Shown here: positions 51,695-58,395 of the stretch, one piece after another
Position numbering within the stretch: position 1 is the stretch's first letter
How the letters are laid out: every line of letters starts with the position of its first letter
From: Rhodobacterales bacterium
GTDB taxonomy: Bacteria > Pseudomonadota > Alphaproteobacteria > Caulobacterales > Hyphomonadaceae
Length of the DNA: 58,395 nt
Reading direction: 5' to 3'
Assembly: GCA_014763715.1 (NCBI GenBank)
Contig: JACXUV010000031.1
Span: 1-58,395 of the forward strand
Made by a program: the position numbers and the translations under genes
Notes under the pieces: generated by a model
What the model saw: only the letters and a program-made list of their open reading frames with translations
What the model was told of the DNA's origin: nothing
Database searches by the model: none

Positions 51695-52540
51695 GTGGGG
51701 TTGAGGTTGAGGACAGGAACTGCCCTTGCGCTCGCCTGCCTGTTCGCCGGATTTGCGCCCATAGGGTGCGCGGCGGCACAGGATAACCCGCATCCGGCCC
51801 ATGCCGGCCACATCGCCGCGGAATCGCAAACCGATGACACAATCATCAATGACGGTTTCACCGATGATTTTGAATATGACGACGCTTATTATGACGACTG
51901 GCGGCCGCAGACGGATCTCGACGCGCTGGACCGCGCGCATGCCGATTATGTGAAACGCAGGGACCTGCAGCTGGAGCGCCCAGAATGGGAAGCCGAAAAG
52001 CTGCCGCCGCCCGATCCGCCGCCGCCCTGGCTGAAATGGCTGCATGACCTGTTGAGCGGCCTGTCGCCACTCTTCCTGTTCCTGTTCTACGGCATGATCG
52101 CGGCGGTCGTGCTCGGCTTCCTCTATTTCCTGTTTGGCGAAGCCATCCGGGTCCGTTTCGGCAAATCTGGCAAAGGCAAGGTGGATGAGGGCGATGACAT
52201 CCTGATCGATGTCCGGCCGGATGCCGCCATGGCGCGCGGTCTGCTGGAGGAAGCAGACGCACTGGCAAAGGCCGGCAAGTTTGCCGAAGCTGTGCACCTG
52301 CTCCTCTTCCGCTCCATCGAGGACATCCAGACACGCCTCGAAGGCGGCGTTCCGAAGTCGCTCACCGCACGGGAAATCGGCGGCCTGCAGCATCTGCCCG
52401 AGCGGGCCAAGCGCGGCCTCGGCCCGATCATCGTCATTGTCGAACGCAGCTTCTTCGGCGGCCGACCCGTGGATGCCGAAGGCTGGCATGAGGCACGCGC
52501 CTCCTATGAGGATTTCGCATTCGGAGAGGGCTGGGCATGA
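51695..52540 (+). CDS. DUF4129 domain membrane protein, first gene of the MoxR cluster
   Basis: 281 residues from a GTG at 51695 with AAGGAG seven bases upstream. The signal-like N-terminus (TGTALALACLFAGFAPIGCA) is followed by an acidic, tyrosine-rich stretch (FTDDFEYDDAYYDDW) and one transmembrane helix (LFLFLFYGMIAAVVLGFLYF). The C-terminal about 100 residues match DUF4129 (LLEEADALAKAGKFAEAVHL, HEARASYEDFAF). In many bacteria DUF4129 proteins precede MoxR ATPases and are thought to be membrane partners. It overlaps the next gene by 4 bp. Confidence 0.85.
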   Translation: MGLRLRTGTALALACLFAGFAPIGCAAAQDNPHPAHAGHIAAESQTDDTIINDGFTDDFEYDDAYYDDWRPQTDLDALDRAHADYVKRRDLQLERPEWEAEKLPPPDPPPPWLKWLHDLLSGLSPLFLFLFYGMIAAVVLGFLYFLFGEAIRVRFGKSGKGKVDEGDDILIDVRPDAAMARGLLEEADALAKAGKFAEAVHLLLFRSIEDIQTRLEGGVPKSLTAREIGGLQHLPERAKRGLGPIIVIVERSFFGGRPVDAEGWHEARASYEDFAFGEGWA

Positions 52541-53763
52541 GCGGCACGACGCAGGCTTCCGTCTCTCCCTTCGCGATCCGCACGGTTGCGATCCTGATCG
52601 CCGTCGCCGTGTTTTCCTTCGGGGCGATCATGGTACTGGCAGGCTGGGCGCCGGAACTGCGCGACCGGGACCGGGCGGGCGATCACCCCTATTCCACATC
52701 AGCCATCGGCTACAATGGCTTCGTCCAGCTGCTGGAAGCACAAGGTTATCCGGTTGAGGTCTCCCGGTTCAAAAGCAATCTGGATGGCCATTATGGCCTG
52801 ATGGTGCTCACCCTGTCCCCGCGCGGCATGCACAAGGCACTGGAAGACTACGACCTTCAGGAAGACACACTGATTGTGCTGCCGAAATGGTCCGGCATGA
52901 CCGACTGGAGCAATCCGGCCCGGCAGAAAGACACAGACCTCGCCACAGAAGGCTCAATCGAAAGCCTGCTGGAAAGCCTTGGCATCGAGGCCACCGTAAC
53001 CCGCACGGATGTGCCTGCGCGCGTCTCCACACCTTTCGGCTCCATGGCGCTGAAGCCGGACCTGAAGATGCAGCTGCTGCAATCGGATGAGCTGGACCCG
53101 GTCATTGCCACGGGCGATGGCGCCCTTCTCTCGCAAGTGCCTGGCCGTGAAGTCTACATCCTTTCCGATCCGGACATGATCAACACATTCGGCCTGGCCG
53201 AGCGGGAGAATGCCCGCTTCGCCATGCTGATGCTGAACTCCATGCGCTATGACGCGGAAGAACCCATCATCTTTGATGCAACGCTTCATGGCTTCACCCG
53301 CTCTGAAAACCTGCTTCAGATGATGTTCGACATCCCCTTCCTGGGCGTGACGCTGGTGGCGTTTGCCGCGGCCATCCTGCTTGGCTGGGCCGCGGCTATC
53401 CGCTTCGGCCCGCCCGCCCGCGAAACGCGCGCCATTGCCCTTGGCAAGCAGGCACTTGCAGACAATTCCGCCGGTCTTGTCTCCATGGCGCGGCGCGAGA
53501 CGCGGATGGCGCCGGGCTATCTGTCCCTCATCCGCCGACGCCTTGCCCGCCAGATCGGCGCGCCGCGGAACCTGACCGAAGCCCAGTTGTCCGAACTGTT
53601 CGATCGTCTCGGTCCGGAGGAAACCTCCGGCAAAACCTTCTCGCAGATCGAAGCCGGCCTGAAAGCGCCTGCAGCGAGCCGCGAAGACTTGATGCACAAA
53701 GCCCGCGACCTCTGGCGCTGGCGCCGCGATATTCTCAGGAGATCCATGAATGACCCCAGTTGA
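52537..53763 (+). CDS. DUF4350 domain membrane protein
   Basis: 408 residues. One transmembrane helix near the N-terminus ([20 protein letters not shown]), a globular outside domain ([35 protein letters not shown]) and a second helix near 265-285 ([20 protein letters not shown]). A helical C-terminal part follows with [20 protein letters not shown] wording. This fits DUF4350, a standard partner in MoxR/DUF58 clusters, with a periplasmic domain and unknown role. It overlaps the preceding gene by 4 bp and the MoxR gene by 14 bp. Confidence 0.85.
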   Translation: MSGTTQASVSPFAIRTVAILIAVAVFSFGAIMVLAGWAPELRDRDRAGDHPYSTSAIGYNGFVQLLEAQGYPVEVSRFKSNLDGHYGLMVLTLSPRGMHKALEDYDLQEDTLIVLPKWSGMTDWSNPARQKDTDLATEGSIESLLESLGIEATVTRTDVPARVSTPFGSMALKPDLKMQLLQSDELDPVIATGDGALLSQVPGREVYILSDPDMINTFGLAERENARFAMLMLNSMRYDAEEPIIFDATLHGFTRSENLLQMMFDIPFLGVTLVAFAAAILLGWAAAIRFGPPARETRAIALGKQALADNSAGLVSMARRETRMAPGYLSLIRRRLARQIGAPRNLTEAQLSELFDRLGPEETSGKTFSQIEAGLKAPAASREDLMHKARDLWRWRRDILRRSMNDPS

Positions 53764-54706
53764 CATCCGCGCGCTCGCCGGGCGCATCAGAGGCGAAGTC
53801 CGCAAGGCCGTGATCGGCCAGGACACAACCGTCGACCTGCTGCTGACGGCGCTGTTCTCCTCCGGCCACGTCCTGCTCGAAGGACCTCCCGGCACGGCCA
53901 AGACGCTGCTGGCGCAATGCTTTGCCCGCTCTATCTCGCTGGACTTTGGCCGTATCCAGTTCACGCCAGACCTGATGCCTGGCGATGTTCTGGGCACGAA
54001 CCTGTTCAACTTCCAGACCAACCAGTTCACCCTCACCAAGGGGCCGATCTTCACAGACCTGCTGCTGGCCGACGAGATCAACCGGACCCCGCCCAAGACA
54101 CAGGCCGCCCTGCTGGAAGCGATGCAGGAGCGCAAAGTCACGATTGATGGCGAGTCCTATTCGCTGAACCCGCGCTTCATGGTGATCGCCACGCAGAACC
54201 CGATCGAGCAGCAAGGGACCTACCCGCTCCCCGAAGCCCAGTTGGACCGCTTCCTGTTCAAGCACACGCTCGACTATCCCTCCCGCGAGGAGGAGTTCGC
54301 CATCGTCGCCCAGCACGGCACGCGCACCGGGATGAAAACGCCGGATGCCTTCGGCGTCGAAGCCGTAATCGCGGCGGACGAACTCGACGCGGCAGTTGCC
54401 TCCGTCGCCGCCACGAAGATCCAGGACGACGTGATCGGCTATGTCGTGGACATCGTCCGCGCCACACGCACATCACCGGCACTTGAAACTGGTGCCAGCC
54501 CCCGCGCGGCCGCCGCGCTTGCCACCGCCGCCCGCGCTCGCGCTGCGCTCGACGGACGCGACTTCGTCATCCCGGATGATGTGAAGACGCTCGCCCTACC
54601 GACGCTGCGCCACCGCATCCTGCTCTCTCCCGCAGCCGAGATCGAAGGCCGCACGACAGAGGAAACTCTCGCCGCCATCATCGAGCAGACGGCGGCGCCC
54701 CGGTGA
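53750..54706 (+). CDS. MoxR-family AAA+ ATPase
   Basis: 318 residues. Walker [17 protein letters not shown] (about 46-61), Walker [16 protein letters not shown] with sensor 1 [20 protein letters not shown], and the lid domain with [12 protein letters not shown]. MoxR ATPases work with VWA-type proteins as chaperones that insert metals or assemble membrane and envelope complexes. The ATG at 53750 has AGGAG eight bases upstream and lies inside the end of the DUF4350 gene. It is coupled to the DUF58 gene by a GTGA overlap. Confidence 0.95.
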   Translation: MTPVDIRALAGRIRGEVRKAVIGQDTTVDLLLTALFSSGHVLLEGPPGTAKTLLAQCFARSISLDFGRIQFTPDLMPGDVLGTNLFNFQTNQFTLTKGPIFTDLLLADEINRTPPKTQAALLEAMQERKVTIDGESYSLNPRFMVIATQNPIEQQGTYPLPEAQLDRFLFKHTLDYPSREEEFAIVAQHGTRTGMKTPDAFGVEAVIAADELDAAVASVAATKIQDDVIGYVVDIVRATRTSPALETGASPRAAAALATAARARAALDGRDFVIPDDVKTLALPTLRHRILLSPAAEIEGRTTEETLAAIIEQTAAPR

Positions 54707-56016
54707 TTTCCCCGACCGCCCGCGCAATCTTCCTGATGCTGCTCGGCTTGCCGGTCATGGTCGGCATCGCCCTGCTGCGCCCGGACCTGTGGATCGTCTC
54801 CGCGGGCTGGATTGCGCTGACCGGCGGACTGATGCTGCTGGACGCCATGATCGGCCCGGCCCTGCGCGCGTTTGAAGTCGACGTCGACGCGCCGCCGATC
54901 CTCTATGCAGGCGACAGCGATCCCCTGCCGGTAACCTTCCGCTTCACACGCGGCGCCTTGCCCGCGCGACTGGAAGTACAGCTGGAAACCAATGAGCTGC
55001 TGGAAGATCTGCCCACACGCGGCCTGCGCGGGTGGGAGGGAAATGAGCGCCGCTATGAATTCACGCTCACGCCGCTGCGCCGGGGCACGGCAAAGCTGGT
55101 CCGGCTCTGGTGCCGCTGGCGGGGACCGCTGGGCCTTATCCAGAAGCGTTATACCCGTCAGCTGGACACAGATATTGTCGTCACACCCAATATCCGCTGG
55201 GTGAAGGACGAAGCCGTCCGCCTGTTCTCCCGCGATGCCGAATTCGGCATCAAGACGCAGATCGAGCGCGGCGACGGCAGCGAGTTCGACGCCCTGCGCG
55301 AATTCACTGCCGGCATGGACCGCCGCGCCATCGACTGGAAGCATTCGGCCCGTCACCGCCACCTGCTGGCCAAGGAATTCCGCACCGAGCGCAACCACAA
55401 TATCGTCTTCGCCTTCGACACCGGCCGCCTGATGAGCGAGCCGCTGGGCGGCGTGCCCAAGATCGACCGCGCCATCAATGCTGGCCTCCTCCTGTCTTAT
55501 GTCTCGCTGCGCAATGGCGACCGGACGATGTATTACGGTTTCGATGCCAGGCCGGGCCTCGCCAGCGGGTTCCTGTCCGGCTCGCGCAGCTTCCCCCGGA
55601 TGCAGAGCCTTGCAGCGCGGCTGGACTATTCGGCGGAGGAGTCCAACTTCACCCTCGCCCTTTCGACTCTGGCCAGCCAGCTGGAACGGCGCAGCCTGAT
55701 CATCATCTTCTCCGATTTCGTCGACACAATTTCTGCCGAGCTCATGCTGGAGAATGTCCGTCGCCTGACGGACAGGCACCTTGTCCTGTTCGCCACCTTC
55801 GAGGATGAGGCCCTCTCCTCCATGGCCGATGCAGCGCCGGAGACGACCGAGGATGTGAGCCGCGCGGTCATCGCGGGCAATCTCCTGTCAGAGCGCGATG
55901 TGGTGCTGCGCCGCCTGCAACGGATGGGCGTGCAGATCATCGAGACACGGCCGGAACATTTCGGCGGCGCGCTCATCTCGCGTTACCTTGAGATCAAGAG
56001 GAGGGACATGCTGTGA
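54703..56016 (+). CDS. DUF58 domain protein (VWA-like)
   Basis: 437 residues, GTG start overlapping the MoxR stop by 4 bp. Two N-terminal hydrophobic helices (about 4-46) anchor it. DUF58 core: [20 protein letters not shown] and [14 protein letters not shown], where the VWA metal site DxSxS is degenerate (FDTGRLM), then [20 protein letters not shown]. The family pairs with MoxR ATPases. It is part of a six-gene overlapping operon and should face the cytoplasm with MoxR. Confidence 0.92.
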   Translation: MISPTARAIFLMLLGLPVMVGIALLRPDLWIVSAGWIALTGGLMLLDAMIGPALRAFEVDVDAPPILYAGDSDPLPVTFRFTRGALPARLEVQLETNELLEDLPTRGLRGWEGNERRYEFTLTPLRRGTAKLVRLWCRWRGPLGLIQKRYTRQLDTDIVVTPNIRWVKDEAVRLFSRDAEFGIKTQIERGDGSEFDALREFTAGMDRRAIDWKHSARHRHLLAKEFRTERNHNIVFAFDTGRLMSEPLGGVPKIDRAINAGLLLSYVSLRNGDRTMYYGFDARPGLASGFLSGSRSFPRMQSLAARLDYSAEESNFTLALSTLASQLERRSLIIIFSDFVDTISAELMLENVRRLTDRHLVLFATFEDEALSSMADAAPETTEDVSRAVIAGNLLSERDVVLRRLQRMGVQIIETRPEHFGGALISRYLEIKRRDML

Positions 56017-57014
56017 GCGACATGCTGAAGTCCTACCGCTTCCGGGAGGAGCGCGAGTCCGACTGGCGCAAGCTGGACCGGATCCTCACCCGCGCGGAGA
56101 ATTCCGGCGTGAAGGCGCTGTCGGACGAAGACATGATGGCCCTGCCGCACCTTTACCGGCAGGCGGTCTCTTCCCTCTCGGTCGCCCGGTCCATCTCTCT
56201 GGACCAGAATGTCATCACCTATCTCGAAGGGCTCTGCACGCGGGCCTATTTCTATGTCTATGGTGCCCGCACCTCGATGGGCGAGCGGATGGCGCAGTTC
56301 ATTCGCATCGACTGGCCGGAGGCTGTGCGCGGGGCTGTCTTCTCGACCATCCTGGCCGCCCTGTTCCTGTTCGGCGGCGCGGCACTCGCCTTCTTCCTCT
56401 GCCTTCAGGACATGGACTGGTACTGGACCATCCACGGCCAGACCTTCGGCGAGATCCGCACGCCGGATGCCAGCGTGGATGAATTGCTGTCCACCATCTA
56501 CACCGAACCCGGCGACATCGGGCAGGACAGGCTGACCGCCTTTGCTGGCTTCCTGTTCAACAACAATGCCCAGATCGCCCTCTTCGCCTTTGCGCTCGGC
56601 TTTGCCTTCGGCATTCCGACGGCCTGGCTGCTCGTGTGGAACGGCGTCATTCTCGGGTCCATGTATGCGGTCTTCTGGGACAAGGGGCTCGGCTATGAGT
56701 TCACGGGCTGGCTGATGATCCATGGCGCGACGGAATTGTTTGCCATCGTGCTTGCGGGGGCTGGCGGATTTGTCATTGGCGGCGCCGTGGCGTTTCCGGG
56801 CCGCAAGTCCCGCCTCGCTTCGGCGCGGGACTCGGGGCGGAAGGCGGCGACCATTGCCATGGGCTGCGTGATCATGCTGATCATCGCCGCCGTGCTGGAA
56901 AGCTTCGGGCGGCAACTGATCAATTCCGACACGATCCGCTATGCCATTGCGGGCACGACGCTCGTCTTCTGGCTGCTGTACTTTTACCTGCCCCGCCGGA
57001 GGCCCGGCACATGA
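56013..57014 (+). CDS. Stage II sporulation protein M (SpoIIM)-like membrane protein
   Basis: 333 residues, GTG start with 4-bp overlap. A soluble N-terminal part (about 1-110) is followed by five or six transmembrane helices, with QIALFAFALGFAFGIPTAWL and LVWNGVILGSMYAVFW between them; GWLMIHGATELFAIVLAGAG is typical of the SpoIIM/DUF95 family. In sporulating bacteria SpoIIM aids peptidoglycan degradation; in non-sporulating bacteria its homologues sit beside MoxR/RDD genes with unknown function. Confidence 0.9.
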   Translation: MSDMLKSYRFREERESDWRKLDRILTRAENSGVKALSDEDMMALPHLYRQAVSSLSVARSISLDQNVITYLEGLCTRAYFYVYGARTSMGERMAQFIRIDWPEAVRGAVFSTILAALFLFGGAALAFFLCLQDMDWYWTIHGQTFGEIRTPDASVDELLSTIYTEPGDIGQDRLTAFAGFLFNNNAQIALFAFALGFAFGIPTAWLLVWNGVILGSMYAVFWDKGLGYEFTGWLMIHGATELFAIVLAGAGGFVIGGAVAFPGRKSRLASARDSGRKAATIAMGCVIMLIIAAVLESFGRQLINSDTIRYAIAGTTLVFWLLYFYLPRRRPGT

Positions 57015-57952
57015 GCGCGCAGGCCACCACGCCCGAGATGCAGGTGCACATCGAGGCCGCGCGCCGGCGCCGTGCGCGCATGGCGGAAGCGCAGCGTCTG
57101 AACAAGATGGTGCGCGTGCTGGTCACGCCGGAAGGCGCGCAGCTTCACCTGAAGCTCGCCACCGCGGCAGAGCGAGCCGGTGCCTTTGCCATCGACGTGG
57201 CGATCCAGTGGGCGATCGTGGGCGGCACGCTGCTGGGGCTCAGCTTTGCGGTGTCCTCCATGGGGTTCCAGAACTGGAATATCGCCTTTGCCTTCTGGCT
57301 GGTGTTCTATTTCTTCGTCCGGAACTTCTACTACATCTTCTTCGAGATCGGCCGGAAAGCGGCGACGCCCGGCAAGCGGGCGCTGGGCCTGCGGGTCGCT
57401 TCCCGCGATGGCGGCCGGCTGACCGCCAATGCCGTGCTGGCCCGGAACTTCACCCGCGAGATCGAGGTCGGCCTGCCGATCCAGTTCCTCCTGATGGGCG
57501 GGGACCAGCTGAGTGCCTGGATGGCCCTGTTCGGGCTGCTCTGGTCCGGCGTGTTCCTGTTCTTCCCTGTCTTCAATAAGGACAAGCTGCGTGTGGGAGA
57601 CCTGATCGCGGGCACCTGGGTGATTAAGGCGCCGAAAGCGCAGCTGATGGGAGACATTGCGCAGGTCTCTGCCGACGCGCCGCGCAATGCCATGTTCGCC
57701 TTCACTCCGGCACAGGCCGATGCCTATGGCATCCATGAGCTGCACGTTCTGGAAGATGTGCTGCGCCAGTCGACCGCCGACATCAAACGCCAGGTCGCCG
57801 AGCGGATCCGCACCAAGATCGGATGGACCGTTCAGACCGGCGAGACCGACCTCGCCTTCCTTGAAGCCTATTACGCGGCCCTGCGGCGCAGTCTCGAACA
57901 GCGTATGTTGATGGGCGACCGGAAGACCGACAAGTTCGATGTGAGGCGCTGA
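57011..57952 (+). CDS. RDD family membrane protein, last gene of the MoxR cluster
   Basis: 313 residues with 4-bp overlap to the preceding gene. The RDD domain starts with RAGAFAIDVAIQWAIVGGTL and includes EIGRKAATPGKRALGLRVAS; three to four transmembrane helices follow. RDD proteins may be channels or transporters (some act in Na+/H+ exchange). A C-terminal extension (about 210-313, IHELHVLEDVLRQSTADIKR) is soluble and helical, which is longer than the core domain alone. No terminator was found in the short gap to the following convergent frame. Confidence 0.9.
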   Translation: MSAQATTPEMQVHIEAARRRRARMAEAQRLNKMVRVLVTPEGAQLHLKLATAAERAGAFAIDVAIQWAIVGGTLLGLSFAVSSMGFQNWNIAFAFWLVFYFFVRNFYYIFFEIGRKAATPGKRALGLRVASRDGGRLTANAVLARNFTREIEVGLPIQFLLMGGDQLSAWMALFGLLWSGVFLFFPVFNKDKLRVGDLIAGTWVIKAPKAQLMGDIAQVSADAPRNAMFAFTPAQADAYGIHELHVLEDVLRQSTADIKRQVAERIRTKIGWTVQTGETDLAFLEAYYAALRRSLEQRMLMGDRKTDKFDVRR

Positions 57953-58016
57953 GCCCAGCACTTTTGCCCGGAAACGCCCCTGACGCTCCGGCAAATGAAC
58001 CTGATTGTGGGTGAGG

Positions 58017-58388
58017 TCAGCTGGAATCCGGCCAATCTTTCAGGGCTTCGGTCAGCTGCACGGTGAGGCCACCCGAGATGAGGGCGAGATCAGCAGGAAA
58101 GCTGTGCGTGTTCGGGATCGGAACGATGTAAGGCTTTGGCTCGCCTTCGGCTTTCTGGCGCTGTAGCGTGCGGGCAAGGCACTTCGCCCGGCGCTGGGCA
58201 TACTTCAGCGTCTCGAGCATGGCTTGCCAACGGTCGATCAGAGGCTCGGCAAGGACAGGCCCGCGATCCGAAACCGTCTGAGGGCCTTTCAGGAAGCAGG
58301 GCGTTTCGCCCGCCACCGTCGGCATGAGCGAGAAAGTGCAAGTCTTCTTCGCCTCACCTTCGGTCTTCTCGAAATAGTTCGACCCCAT
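58017..58388 (-). CDS. Unrecognised protein (possibly continuing beyond the window)
   Basis: 123 residues on the minus strand from an ATG at 58388; only seven bases remain upstream, so the true start may lie outside. The sequence has Cys pairs near the start (KKTCTFSLMPTVAGETPCF) and a basic helix (TLKYAQRRAKCLARTLQRQK), with no signal peptide or membrane helix. I do not recognise a family. The good codon character and the absence of a longer frame in other directions make it a plausible gene. Confidence 0.5.
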   Translation of the reverse strand: MGSNYFEKTEGEAKKTCTFSLMPTVAGETPCFLKGPQTVSDRGPVLAEPLIDRWQAMLETLKYAQRRAKCLARTLQRQKAEGEPKPYIVPIPNTHSFPADLALISGGLTVQLTEALKDWPDSS

Positions 58389-58395
58389 GCGCGGC

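Noticed and set aside
51086-52489. A 467-residue leftward frame covering the msrC region and beyond
   Set aside because: Only the last 155 residues match a family (fRMsr). The upstream part is antisense to the DUF4129 gene, and a good ribosome site precedes the ATG at 51553.
1-58395. CRISPR arrays, insertion sequences, tRNA or rRNA genes, prophage
   Set aside because: No repeated spacer structure, transposase or integrase motif, or cloverleaf was seen on either strand. Intergenic gaps are short.

Overview
The window is GC-rich, tightly packed chromosomal DNA from an alphaproteobacterium. The best guess is the Hyphomonadaceae or a close relative in the Caulobacterales. The basis is a methionine synthase split into separate genes, an ArsR-methyltransferase regulator at the head of the met operon, a CYP153 alkane hydroxylase, heterodimer-type acyl-CoA dehydrogenases, and a perfect TTAA-N7-TTAA CtrA-type box. 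No rRNA, tRNA, insertion sequence, prophage or CRISPR array was seen.

Layout. 1-5.6 kb: the end of a CYP153-type P450, then a leftward block with an acyl-CoA dehydrogenase, a GPH-family transporter and a Deg-type periplasmic protease. 5.7-20.7 kb: an exopolysaccharide locus. It has an ExoA-like glycosyltransferase, a PPP-type phosphatase, a short OPX export lipoprotein and an ExoY-like priming transferase on the right-going strand. A left-going operon carries a beta-barrel outer-membrane protein, a Wzc/ExoP-type co-polymerase/kinase, an ExoL-like glycosyltransferase and a Wzy-like polymerase. Further glycosyltransferases, an FAD oxidoreductase and a PilZ protein flank it. No Wzx flippase is visible. 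20.8-23.3 kb: a two-subunit acyl-CoA dehydrogenase operon. 23.3-26.6 kb: a divergent CobT homologue, a DUF1289/retropepsin pair and pyruvate kinase.

26.7-33.7 kb: a methionine operon read leftward, ArsR-methyltransferase > metF > VOC > homocysteine methyltransferase (MetH part 1) > GGCT-like > RlaP-like nucleotidyltransferase > MetH part 2. Nearly all junctions overlap by 4 bp or abut. The MetH reactivation domain carries an internal deletion plus frameshift. 33.8-35.3 kb: mlaA-mlaC. 35.5-40.1 kb: an unusual envelope operon with a large repeat-containing lipoprotein, a membrane-anchored coiled coil, a TerB-like protein and a YcbB-like L,D-transpeptidase lipoprotein. 40.1-45.4 kb (leftward): amidase lipoprotein, GT2, EttA and a Sel1-repeat protein. 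45.5-49.1 kb: dipeptidyl peptidase IV, a small membrane protein, a Nudix hydrolase and a DUF1330 protein. 49.3-51.6 kb: a type-B carboxylesterase converging on free-methionine-R-sulfoxide reductase. 51.7-58.0 kb: a six-gene overlapping MoxR cluster (DUF4129, DUF4350, MoxR, DUF58, SpoIIM-like, RDD). The window ends in an unrecognised ORF.

The points most worth following are: (a) the broken reactivation domain of MetH; (b) the RlaP/GGCT pair wedged between the two MetH halves; (c) the CobT homologue that has lost its family active-site motifs; (d) the lipoprotein/coiled-coil/TerB/L,D-transpeptidase operon; (e) an export machine that pairs an OPX protein lacking an outer-membrane segment with a beta-barrel; and (f) a CtrA box directly upstream of an unstudied 70-residue membrane protein.
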